In this document: positions 7,093 to 13,656 of the stretch, one piece after another
Layout of the letters: each line of letters opens with the position of its first letter
How positions within the stretch are numbered: position 1 is the stretch's first letter
From: Casp-actino8 sp039800005
GTDB taxonomy: Bacteria > Actinomycetota > Acidimicrobiia > Acidimicrobiales > Ilumatobacteraceae
NCBI GenBank assembly: GCA_039800005.1
Contig: JBDLRN010000013.1
Location: 1 to 16,072 of the forward strand
Length of the DNA: 16,072 bases
Direction: 5' to 3'
Program-made: the position numbers and the translations under genes
Notes under the pieces: generated by a model
Told to the model about the DNA's origin: nothing
Seen by the model: the letters and a program-made list of their open reading frames with translations, nothing else
The model's database searches: none

Positions 7093-7131
7093 ATGAACGC
7101 CGTCCTCGCCTCGATCATCATCATTCGCTAG
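7093..7131 (+). CDS. Leader peptide of the cimA attenuator (MNAVLASIIIIR)
   Basis: A 12-codon frame: ATG, then Asn-Ala-Val-Leu-Ala-Ser, four consecutive Ile codons (7114-7125), Arg, TAG. Six of its twelve residues are branched-chain amino acids. It lies directly downstream of a predicted promoter and 25 bases before a strong intrinsic terminator. The next gene, citramalate synthase, leads to isoleucine. This is the classic layout of ribosome-mediated attenuation: when Ile-tRNA is scarce, the ribosome stalls on the Ile codons and read-through into cimA increases. The peptide itself needs no function. No Shine-Dalgarno site precedes it, so leaderless translation is likely. A chance occurrence is unlikely given content, position and gene partner together. 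Confidence 0.85.
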   Translation: MNAVLASIIIIR

Positions 7132-7153
7132 CGCACGGGGATCTCTCGTGCGC
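7131..7153 (+). promoter_or_regulatory. Attenuator hairpin before the terminator
   Basis: GCGCACG (7131-7137) pairs perfectly with CGTGCGC (7147-7153), and two more pairs can extend it inward. Its 5' arm begins at the last base of the leader stop codon, so a ribosome at the stop or stalled on Ile codons would cover it. It does not overlap the terminator stem, so its exact role in switching is unclear. Confidence 0.55.
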
Positions 7154-7156
7154 CGA

Positions 7157-7184
7157 CGCCGCCCTCCGGGCGGCGTTTTTGTTT
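7157..7184 (+). terminator. Intrinsic terminator of the cimA attenuator
   Basis: An 8-bp all-GC stem, CGCCGCCC (7157-7164) with GGGCGGCG (7168-7175), has a 3-base loop and is followed by TTTTTGTTT. It sits between the leader peptide and cimA, where it can only act as a conditional terminator for cimA. Confidence 0.9.
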
Positions 7185-7242
7185 CCCGCCCACAACTCGC
7201 CAAGAACTCCCACACATCACGACTTCACGAAACGGAATGACC

Positions 7243-8826
7243 ATGAGCCACATGATCGAAGTGTTCGACACCACATTGCGCGACGGCCTGCAGGTCGAAG
7301 GCGTGTCGGCGACCGTGGAGGACAAGTTGCGCATCGCCGAGCAACTCGACCACCTCGGCGTTCACTTCATCGAAGGCGGTTGGCCGGGCGCCAATCCGAA
7401 GGACATCGAGTTCTTCGCGCGCGCCGCCACCGATCTGCGTCTCACGACGAGCACGCTCGTGGCGTTCGGCTCCACCCGGCGCCCGCGAGGCAAGGTCGAC
7501 GACGACGCCACGTTGCGTCATCTGGTCGATGCCAACACCAGCGCCGTGTGCATCGTGGCCAAGAGTTGGGACTATCACGTTCTCAACGCGCTGCAGACCA
7601 CGCTCGAAGAGGGTGAGTCGATGATCGCCGACTCGGTCGATTTCCTGGTGGGTCACGGCCGTCGGGTACTCGTCGACATGGAGCACTTCTTCGACGGGTT
7701 CAAGCGCAATCAGGAGTTCGCACTGCGCGCCATCGAGGCGGCCGTCGTGAAGGGCGCCAGCCATCTCGTGCTGTGCGACACCAACGGCGGCAGCCTGCCG
7801 CACGAAGTGCAGGAGATCGTCGGAGTGGTGAAGCGTCACGTGGGCGACGACGTCACCATCGGAATCCACTGCCACGACGACACCGGATGTGCGGTGGCCA
7901 ATTCGATGGCCGCCGTTCTGGCCGGCGCGCGCCACGTGCAGGGCACGCTGAACGGTCTCGGTGAGCGCACCGGTAACACCAACCTCACCACCGTGATTCC
8001 CAACCTGCAGTTGAAGCTCGGGTACGAGTGCCTGCCCGAAGGTCGTCTCGAGCGCCTCACCGCCGTGAGCAATCACGTGGCCGAGGTGCTCAACCGCCCG
8101 CTCAATCCGCAGGCGCCTTACGTGGGTTCGTCGGCGTTCGCGCACAAGGCTGGTTTGCACGTGAGTGCCATCGCCCGCGCCAAGGATGCGTACGAGCACG
8201 TCGATCCCGAACTCGTGGGCAACGGCACGCGTTTCGTCGTGAGCGAGATGGCCGGACGCGCCACCATCACCATGAAGGCCGACGAACTCGGTCTCGAGAT
8301 GGACGGCCCGGCGGTCAATCAGGTGATCGACGATCTGAAGCGTCTCGAGCACGAGGGTTACCACTTCGAAGCGGCCGACGCCTCGCTCGAACTGCTGATG
8401 CGCCGCGCCACCGGTTGGCAGCAGGACTTCTTCCGGGTCGAGAGCATGCGCGTGATCACCGACGAGGGTGCGACTGGCGACTTCACCACCGAGGCCACTG
8501 TCAAGGTGTGGGTCGGGTCCGACAGCAACGCCACGCGTCACGTGCACACCGCCGAGGGCAACGGTCCGGTGAACGCCATCGACACTGCGTTGCGTGCGGC
8601 GGTGCAGGGCGCCTACCCGCAACTGGCCAAGGTGCACCTCACCGACTACAAGGTACGCATCCTCGACGGCGCCACCGCAACGGGAGCAGTGACACGCGTT
8701 CTGCTCGACGCCACCGACGGCGAGCGTTCGTGGACCACCATCGGCGTGAGCAGCAACATCATCGAAGCCTCGTGGCGCGCCCTCGAAGAATCGATCGTGT
8801 ACGGATTGCTCCATACGTCGGCCTGA
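7243..8826 (+). CDS. cimA: (R)-citramalate synthase
   Basis: CimA condenses pyruvate with acetyl-CoA to (R)-citramalate, the threonine-independent route to 2-oxobutyrate and isoleucine. The protein has about 527 residues, the usual size for this LeuA-related family. The N-terminal HMGL-like TIM barrel shows FDTTLRDG (about 8-15) with the metal-binding Asp; the metal-binding IHCHDDTG (His209, His211); and LNGLGERTGNTNL (236-248). The linker carries SSAFAHKAGLHVSA. The C-terminal part (from about 370) is the allosteric LeuA-type regulatory domain. I place the start at ATG 7243, 6 bases after the purine-rich ACGGA; ATG 7237 is in frame but too close to that site. 2-isopropylmalate synthase is the main alternative. 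The N-terminal DTTLRDGLQVEGVS form and the Ile leader favour CimA. The attenuator upstream is its visible control. Confidence 0.92.
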   Translation: MSHMIEVFDTTLRDGLQVEGVSATVEDKLRIAEQLDHLGVHFIEGGWPGANPKDIEFFARAATDLRLTTSTLVAFGSTRRPRGKVDDDATLRHLVDANTSAVCIVAKSWDYHVLNALQTTLEEGESMIADSVDFLVGHGRRVLVDMEHFFDGFKRNQEFALRAIEAAVVKGASHLVLCDTNGGSLPHEVQEIVGVVKRHVGDDVTIGIHCHDDTGCAVANSMAAVLAGARHVQGTLNGLGERTGNTNLTTVIPNLQLKLGYECLPEGRLERLTAVSNHVAEVLNRPLNPQAPYVGSSAFAHKAGLHVSAIARAKDAYEHVDPELVGNGTRFVVSEMAGRATITMKADELGLEMDGPAVNQVIDDLKRLEHEGYHFEAADASLELLMRRATGWQQDFFRVESMRVITDEGATGDFTTEATVKVWVGSDSNATRHVHTAEGNGPVNAIDTALRAAVQGAYPQLAKVHLTDYKVRILDGATATGAVTRVLLDATDGERSWTTIGVSSNIIEASWRALEESIVYGLLHTSA

Positions 8827-8846
8827 CGAATCGCGAACCGACCCAC

Positions 8847-8852
8847 TACGCT
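8847..8852 (+). promoter_or_regulatory. Putative -10 hexamer for the gene at 8859
   Basis: TACGCT, 6 bases before the ATG and identical to the leuB hexamer. It suggests separate, leaderless transcription rather than only read-through from cimA. Confidence 0.45.
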
Positions 8853-8858
8853 TCGCCC

Positions 8859-9377
8859 ATGGCCGCTCCGCGTTACGCCCCCACGCCCGTCACCGACGTC
8901 GTTCGCACGTACGCGTCGCCCGATGTGGCACCGGCACCGTGGTCGCCCGACCGCCCGGCCGATCTCGACGCGGGTCAGCCGACCGGCGAGCGTCTCGGCT
9001 ACCAGGGTCCCGATCAGGGGTATGGCCTCACCTTGGCCCGTCGTTTCCGTGATCGCCTGCACGTGGGCGAACTGCACTCCGAGGACGCGATTCGCGGCTG
9101 TCTCAACGTCGCTTTGCGCCGAGCCTCTCTCTTCGGTCGGGCCCCGGTGATCCACGACCTCGCCATCGCCTACACCATGTGGGGTTTCCTCGATCCCAAT
9201 CCGCCGGCCGATCTCGTGGCGCGTCGGGTCGAGTTGTTCGAAGGCGTGGGTCACGTGCACCACTACAAAGAGGCGCGGGCCATCGTCGATCTCGTTCCCG
9301 AGTCGACCTTGCGCAGCACACCGGCCCAAGTGGCGGCGCGGTATCCCGCGCAGTGGCGCGAACTCACCGGCGCCTGA
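8859..9377 (+). CDS. Conserved-looking hypothetical protein, 172 residues
   Basis: I do not recognise this family. The start is the ATG at 8859, 32 bases after the cimA stop. The first 55 residues are Pro/Asp/Ala-rich and probably disordered (VAPAPWSPDRPADLDAG). The rest looks folded, with helices: GYGLTLARRFRDRL, EDAIRGCLNVALRRASLFGR, HDLAIAYTMWGFL, and a closing segment with HVHHYKEARAIVDLVPESTL and QVAARYPAQWRELTG. There is no signal peptide, membrane span or obvious catalytic motif. The HVHHYKE cluster could bind metal, but that is speculation. Codon pattern and GC-rich third positions match its neighbours, so it is very likely a real gene. The upstream extension of the same frame lies inside cimA and is not part of it. 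Confidence 0.75.
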   Translation: MAAPRYAPTPVTDVVRTYASPDVAPAPWSPDRPADLDAGQPTGERLGYQGPDQGYGLTLARRFRDRLHVGELHSEDAIRGCLNVALRRASLFGRAPVIHDLAIAYTMWGFLDPNPPADLVARRVELFEGVGHVHHYKEARAIVDLVPESTLRSTPAQVAARYPAQWRELTGA

Positions 9378-9439
9378 CCACTCCGTCACATTCGGGGACG
9401 GACATCGTGCTCCCGATGGCGTATTACCGGCCTGTCACT

Positions 9440-9445
9440 TAGCCT
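9440..9445 (+). promoter_or_regulatory. Putative -10 hexamer for the acyl-CoA dehydrogenase gene
   Basis: TAGCCT, 7 bases before the GTG at 9453, the same spacing as at other starts here. No Shine-Dalgarno site is seen. Confidence 0.45.
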
Positions 9446-9452
9446 GTCGGGC

Positions 9453-11225
9453 GTGACCGACTACCGCGCTCCTCTCGACGACATCGACTTCGTGCTCAAC
9501 CGGGTCTGCGGACTCGACCGCATCCTCGAGATGCCAGGTTTCACCGGCGCCGACTCGGCCATGGTGCGAGACCTCTTGGCCGAAGCCGCGCGCTTCATGG
9601 AGGAGAAGTTGGCGCCGATCAATCGCGTGGGCGACACCTTCGGTGTGCGACGCAACGACGACGGGAGCATCACCACCGCGCCGGGTTTCCGTGAGGCCTA
9701 CCAGGCCTACGTGAACGCCGGTTGGGGAGCGGTGCCCTTCGAGGAGGGTTACGGCGGCGGTGGCTTCCCGTGGATGGTGGGCATCGCCATCCAGGAGATG
9801 ATGACGGCGGCCAACATGTCGTTCTCGATGTGTCCGCTCCTCACACAAGGTGCGATCGACGCGCTCGCTCATCACGGCAGCGAAGAACAGCGCATGACCT
9901 ATCTGCCCAAGATGATCACCGGTGAGTGGACCGGCACCATGAACCTCACCGAGCCCGACGCCGGCAGCGACGTAGGCGCCGTGCGCACACGCGCGGCGCG
10001 TCAGGCCGACGGCTCGTACCTCATCACCGGCACCAAGATCTACATCTCGTTCGGCGAACACGACATGGCCGACAACATCGTGCACCTCGTGCTGGCGCGC
10101 ACGCCCGACGCACCTCCGGGAACCAAGGGCATCTCGTGTTTCATCGTGCCGAAGTTCTTGTTGAACGCCGATGGCACGCCCGGCAAGCACAACGACATCA
10201 CGTGTGTGTCGGTCGAGCACAAGATGGGCATTCACGCCAGCCCCACGTGCGTGTTGTCGTACGGCGACAACGGCGGTGCGGTCGGCTATCTCATCGGTGA
10301 AGAGAACCGCGGTATGCAGTACATGTTCACGATGATGAATCAGGCTCGCCTGTCGGTGGGTCTGCAGGGCCTGGCTCTCGGTGATCGCGCCTATCAGCAG
10401 GCGTTGCAGTACGCGAAGGATCGTCGTCAGGGTCGTGCTCCTGGTGCTCCGGCCGGCGAGGCATCGCCGATCATCGACCATCCCGACGTGAAGCGCATGC
10501 TGCTCACCATGAAGACGAGCCTCGAAGCGCTGCGTCGCCTCTGCTACTGGAATGCGGCGTGCCTCGACGTGGCGAGCCATCACTCCGAAGCTGCCGAGCG
10601 CGAGTGGGCGGCCGATCAGGCGGCCTTGCTCACCCCGCTGTCGAAGGGTTGGGGTACCGATCTCGGTGTCGAACTCACCGGTCTCGCCGTGCAAATTCAT
10701 GGTGGTATGGGCTTCGTCGAAGAAACCGGTGTGGCGCAGCACTACCGCGACGCGCGCATCACCACCATCTACGAAGGCACCAACGGCATCCAGGCCATCG
10801 ACCTGGTGGGTCGCAAGATAGGTTTGCGCGGCGGAGCGGTGATCACGCGTCATCTCGATGCCATCGAAGAGTTGTGTGGTCGACTCGACAAGCACGCCGA
10901 TCTGGCGGCCACGGCTGCAGCCCTGCGCGCAACGCTCGAGGCCACGCGCAACGCGACCAACTGGCTGGCTACTCGCGCCGCCGATCCGTTGTCGATGCTG
11001 TCGGGTGCCACGCCGTATCTGCGTCTGTTGAGCACGCTCACCGGCGGATTCCTGCTCGCCGAGTCGGCGCTGATCGCCCGAGACCAGGAGTCCGAGGTGG
11101 GGGCTGCCACGGTGGCCGAACGAGTCACCTCGGCCCGCTTCTTCTGCGAACAACTGATGCCGGCCGTCGACGGCATGGTCGGAGCGGTGACCGGCGATCC
11201 GGCCCTGCTCATGAGCGCGATCTGA
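9453..11225 (+). CDS. Large acyl-CoA dehydrogenase (DmdC-like)
   Basis: A 590-residue FAD enzyme that puts an alpha-beta double bond into an acyl-CoA. It has the N-terminal helical domain (about 35-155); the middle beta domain with the FAD/substrate motif MNLTEPDAGSDVGAVRTRA (163-181) and ITGTKIYISFGEHD; the C-terminal helical domain with GGMGFVEETGVAQHYRDARI; and the catalytic Glu441 in TTIYEGTNGIQAIDLVGRK. An extra C-terminal extension (about 470-590) makes it longer than the usual 380-residue enzymes. The N-terminus YRAPLDDIDFVLNRV and the length resemble 3-methylmercaptopropionyl-CoA dehydrogenase (DmdC) and its relatives, which act on varied short or medium acyl-CoAs. The exact substrate is uncertain, and no other beta-oxidation or sulfur gene is nearby. 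It starts at GTG and ends 9 bases from the convergent TetR gene. Confidence 0.9.
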   Translation: MTDYRAPLDDIDFVLNRVCGLDRILEMPGFTGADSAMVRDLLAEAARFMEEKLAPINRVGDTFGVRRNDDGSITTAPGFREAYQAYVNAGWGAVPFEEGYGGGGFPWMVGIAIQEMMTAANMSFSMCPLLTQGAIDALAHHGSEEQRMTYLPKMITGEWTGTMNLTEPDAGSDVGAVRTRAARQADGSYLITGTKIYISFGEHDMADNIVHLVLARTPDAPPGTKGISCFIVPKFLLNADGTPGKHNDITCVSVEHKMGIHASPTCVLSYGDNGGAVGYLIGEENRGMQYMFTMMNQARLSVGLQGLALGDRAYQQALQYAKDRRQGRAPGAPAGEASPIIDHPDVKRMLLTMKTSLEALRRLCYWNAACLDVASHHSEAAEREWAADQAALLTPLSKGWGTDLGVELTGLAVQIHGGMGFVEETGVAQHYRDARITTIYEGTNGIQAIDLVGRKIGLRGGAVITRHLDAIEELCGRLDKHADLAATAAALRATLEATRNATNWLATRAADPLSMLSGATPYLRLLSTLTGGFLLAESALIARDQESEVGAATVAERVTSARFFCEQLMPAVDGMVGAVTGDPALLMSAI

Positions 11226-11234
11226 CCAGTCCGA

Positions 11235-12452
11235 TCAGGCCGCGATGCGCGAGTTCTCGAGCAGAGCGATGAGCGGTTCGAACATCTGTCTCAAGTCGAG
11301 CCGGTCGTAGCCGCCCACCAACTCCTGCAGGAGCATGGCTCCGAGTCCGCTCGACCGGATCAACCGGGTGGTGCGCAACAACGTCGCCGGGTCGAGTTCG
11401 GCGTTGGCGGCCCACGCGTGCGACACCTGGCGATTCACGTCGGTGTCGACGCGACGTAACGCCTGTCCGATCATCGGATCGTGCAGCGCGGCCAGATGGA
11501 ACTCGAGTCGCAGACGTCGTTGATCGGATGCCGATGGTTGCAGCAGTCCGCGATACGTGGCGAGTCGTGATGTGAGCAGACGTTCCTGCCACGTCTCCGA
11601 GCCGGCCGGAGACGGTTCGACGGCGCGTGCTCCGGAGTAGATCGCCCCGAGAAGTTTGCTTGCCACGTCGGCGAACAATTCGGGACGCGTGCGATACTCG
11701 GCGAACAAGGTGCTCGGGGGAACGCCAGCGGCTCGCGCGATGCGTTGGGTGGTGGCGCGTTCGATGCCGCCATGTGCGATCACGCGCGCTGCACCGTTCA
11801 CGAGCGCGTCACGCATCTCGTTCTCGGTGTGCACGATCGGTTCGCCGGGTGCCACCGGATCGGGGAGTGGGATTCGACCCACGTTCGGCTCAGCGTGCAT
11901 GGCCTCGGCCACTCGGCGAGCGAAGGCCCAATCCTCGGCGTCGTAGAGATCGGCGGTGTCGAACAGCAGCACGCCCATCACCACGGCGAGAAGAATGCGC
12001 TGGCGAGCGACGGAAGGGTCCGAGGAGTCGGCGCCGATCCCCAGTTCGTCGCACCAACGTCGCATGTCGGGACCCACCACTTCGGCCAATTCCGGCACGC
12101 GGGTCGCAGCGATGAGCACGCTCGCCCCGGGGCGCAGTGGCCCGCTCGGGTTGGTGAGCGCCCGGCTGGTGGCGGCGTGCGCGGCGTCGCGGCGATCGCT
12201 GATCGACAAGGCTTCCAACGAGTTGGCCACGAACATCTCCATCGGCGTGGCGATGCGGTTCTGCCAGAGGCCCACCAGGATCTCGGCCGGGTTCTCGTAG
12301 CGGGCGTAGACGGCCCCGGTGGTCAGGCCGGCGGTGCGGGCCAGTTCGAGGGCGGCGAAGCGGTCGGGGCCCCGCTCGCGCAACAGGTCGAGCCCGGTGT
12401 CGAGGAAGAGCTCGTCGTTGCGAGCGGCGTCGGCGCGACGGCGAGTGGGCAC
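11235..12452 (-). CDS. TetR-family regulator with two fused DNA-binding domains
   Basis: A 405-residue transcription factor, about twice the normal TetR length. Two TetR-type helix-turn-helix domains are visible: about residues 9-63 (ELFLDTGLDLLRERGPDRF, LARTAGLTTGAVYARYEN) and about 209-269 (ALVNGAARVIAHGGIERAT, RIARAAGVPPSTLFAEYRTR). Each is followed by an alpha-helical ligand-type domain, so one chain may act as a built-in dimer. I choose GTG 12452 because TAGTCT lies 9 bases upstream, as at other leaderless starts; TTG 12461 would add three residues and abut the hexamer. A 16-bp dyad over that hexamer suggests self-repression. The convergent acyl-CoA dehydrogenase is a plausible target by analogy with TetR regulators of fatty-acid genes, but no matching site is seen at that gene's promoter. 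Confidence 0.88.
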   Translation of the reverse strand: MPTRRRADAARNDELFLDTGLDLLRERGPDRFAALELARTAGLTTGAVYARYENPAEILVGLWQNRIATPMEMFVANSLEALSISDRRDAAHAATSRALTNPSGPLRPGASVLIAATRVPELAEVVGPDMRRWCDELGIGADSSDPSVARQRILLAVVMGVLLFDTADLYDAEDWAFARRVAEAMHAEPNVGRIPLPDPVAPGEPIVHTENEMRDALVNGAARVIAHGGIERATTQRIARAAGVPPSTLFAEYRTRPELFADVASKLLGAIYSGARAVEPSPAGSETWQERLLTSRLATYRGLLQPSASDQRRLRLEFHLAALHDPMIGQALRRVDTDVNRQVSHAWAANAELDPATLLRTTRLIRSSGLGAMLLQELVGGYDRLDLRQMFEPLIALLENSRIAA

Positions 12453-12462
12453 GGCCGACAAG

Positions 12463-12478
12463 ACTAACTGTGGTCAGT
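12463..12478. promoter_or_regulatory. Candidate TetR operator over the TetR promoter
   Basis: ACTAACTGTGGTCAGT is an imperfect dyad of form ACTnACnnnnGTnAGT, with five pairs of matching bases. It overlaps the predicted -10 hexamer TAGTCT (12462-12467, minus strand) of the regulator gene, where a bound repressor would block RNA polymerase. Confidence 0.5.
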
Positions 12479-12518
12479 AATGTCTACAGAAGAAATTTCC
12501 CGTGTCTGAGCAGGTGTT

Positions 12519-12890
12519 TCAGGCCGGCGCGTCGATGGCGTGGGCCGTGAGGGCCGCCAGATCGCAGAACTCGAGCGCCGACACGTGCGTGGCGGCCAGC
12601 ACCACTCTGGGCGCTCGTCCGGCCAGAAACGCCTCCTGCCAGCGCGACGCACACAGGCACCATTGGTCGCCGTCTTTCAAGCCGGCGAACCCGTACTGGG
12701 GCATCGGTGTGCTGAGGTCGTTGCCGGCCGCCTTGCTGAAGGCCAGGAATTCGTCGGTCATGATGGCGCACACCACGTGCATGCCCGGATCGTCGCCCCG
12801 GGATTCGCAACACCCGGTGCGGTAGTAGCCGGTGAGAGGATCGAACGAGCAGGGTTGGAGATCGCCACCCAGAACGTTGCGCTGCGTCAT
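12519..12890 (-). CDS. DUF2237 family protein
   Basis: A 123-residue protein of the widespread DUF2237 family, whose function is not known. The typical blocks are present: NVLGGDLQPCSFDPLTGYYRTGCC (5-28), HVVCAIMTDEFLAFSKAAGNDLSTP (38-62), YGFAGLKDGDQWCLCASRWQEA (66-87) and VVLAATHVSALEF. Six of its seven Cys (14, 27, 28, 41, 78, 80) lie in these blocks, which suggests metal binding or redox chemistry, as inference. The start ATG overlaps the stop of the upstream metal-transporter gene as ATGA, so the two are translationally coupled. There is no signal peptide. A longer in-frame extension upstream lies inside the transporter gene and is not part of it. Confidence 0.88.
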   Translation of the reverse strand: MTQRNVLGGDLQPCSFDPLTGYYRTGCCESRGDDPGMHVVCAIMTDEFLAFSKAAGNDLSTPMPQYGFAGLKDGDQWCLCASRWQEAFLAGRAPRVVLAATHVSALEFCDLAALTAHAIDAPA

Positions 12891-13609
12891 GCCACGGTCA
12901 CGTCGAAGAGTTGGCCGACCAGATAGGTGACACCGCAGGCGACCAAGAGGATGATGATCTGACGCGCGGCGGTGCGCGGCACGCCTCGTTCGGCGGTTGC
13001 CCCGATGGCGGCCCCCACGAAACCGGCAGCGATCACGCCGATGGCGACCGACCACACCTTGGGCGCGGTGCCTTCACCGATGAACCACGGAACCACCGGC
13101 AACAGCGCGCCGAACAGGAAGCAGACGAGGGAGAGCAGGGCGGCCTTCATGGGCGACGGCAACACACCTGGATCGACACCGAGTTCTTCGCGCGCGTGCA
13201 CGGCGAGCGCGGCATCGGGTCGGCGCATCACGTCGGCGGCCGCGGCGCGAGCACGTTCGGGTTCGATGCCGTGACTCTCGTAGATCTTGGCCAATTCGTT
13301 GGTCTCGGCGAGGGTGTTGACGCGCAACTCGCGCTTCTCGATCTCGAGTTCGCGGGTGATGAGTTCGTTCTGTGCCGAGACCGACACCCATTCACCGGCC
13401 GCCATACTCGCGCCACCGGCGATGGCACCGGCGAGACCGGCCAGTCGCACGACGGTGGAGTCGACGCCGCTACCGGCGAAACCGATCACGAGCGACACGT
13501 TCGACACCAATCCATCGCTGATACCGAACACGGCGGCGCGGGCGAGTCCGCCGGCGACACTGCGGTGACCGTCGTGTTGTTCGACCGATGTGTAGGCGTG
13601 GCGACCCAT
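12887..13609 (-). CDS. VIT1/CCC1-family iron/manganese transporter
   Basis: A 240-residue membrane protein of the VIT1/CCC1 family, which moves Fe2+ or Mn2+ out of the cytosol. Five membrane segments can be drawn at about 24-46, 55-77, 156-178, 184-205 and 215-235. TM1 carries the family signature GISDGLVSNVSLVIGFAG and TM2 ends in SMAAGEWVSVSAQNE. Between TM2 and TM3 lies the acidic, helical cytoplasmic domain (about 80-150) rich in Glu (ELITRELEIEKREL, HAREELG), which binds metal in VIT1-type proteins. It starts at ATG 13609 with TAGGGT 6 bases upstream. The stop overlaps the next gene by ATGA. Its promoter overlaps that of the divergent gltX. The metal specificity is not readable from sequence. 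Confidence 0.9.
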   Translation of the reverse strand: MGRHAYTSVEQHDGHRSVAGGLARAAVFGISDGLVSNVSLVIGFAGSGVDSTVVRLAGLAGAIAGGASMAAGEWVSVSAQNELITRELEIEKRELRVNTLAETNELAKIYESHGIEPERARAAAADVMRRPDAALAVHAREELGVDPGVLPSPMKAALLSLVCFLFGALLPVVPWFIGEGTAPKVWSVAIGVIAAGFVGAAIGATAERGVPRTAARQIIILLVACGVTYLVGQLFDVTVA

Positions 13610-13615
13610 GAGACG

Positions 13616-13647
13616 ACCCTACTCCCGTGTCGCCCGGCCGGTAGCGT
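13616..13647. promoter_or_regulatory. Overlapping divergent promoters of the VIT1/CCC1 gene and gltX
   Basis: TAGGGT on the minus strand (13616-13621) lies 6 bases before the transporter ATG. TAGCGT on the plus strand (13642-13647) lies 9 bases before the gltX ATG. With a normal 17-base spacer, each -35 region falls on the other gene's -10, so polymerase probably cannot hold both at once. Confidence 0.45.
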
Positions 13648-13656
13648 GACGAACGC

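Noticed and set aside
6565..7215. Open frame of about 216 codons on the minus strand in the long intergenic region
   Set aside because: Arg/Pro/Gly-rich, no motifs, crosses the DnaA-like array, attenuator and terminator. Low-complexity GC-rich DNA explains it.
7093..7242. T-box riboswitch instead of a peptide attenuator
   Set aside because: No T-box sequence (AGGGUGGNACCGCG-like) or specifier stem. The leader peptide and terminator explain the region.
7237..7242. ATG 7237 as the start of cimA
   Set aside because: It overlaps or directly abuts the purine-rich site ACGGA. ATG 7243 has proper spacing; the difference is two residues.
7225..8814. Long open frame of about 529 codons on the minus strand across cimA
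   Set aside because: Antisense shadow of cimA caused by GC-rich third positions. The product is His/Val/Gly-rich with no family motifs, while the plus strand shows intact CimA motifs.
9435..11153. Open frame of about 572 codons antisense to the acyl-CoA dehydrogenase
   Set aside because: Same shadow effect; the composition is atypical and the plus strand has every catalytic motif.
12453..12461. TTG 12461 as the start of the TetR gene
   Set aside because: It abuts the -10 hexamer directly, leaving no room for transcription to start before it. GTG 12452 fits the spacing seen at other genes.
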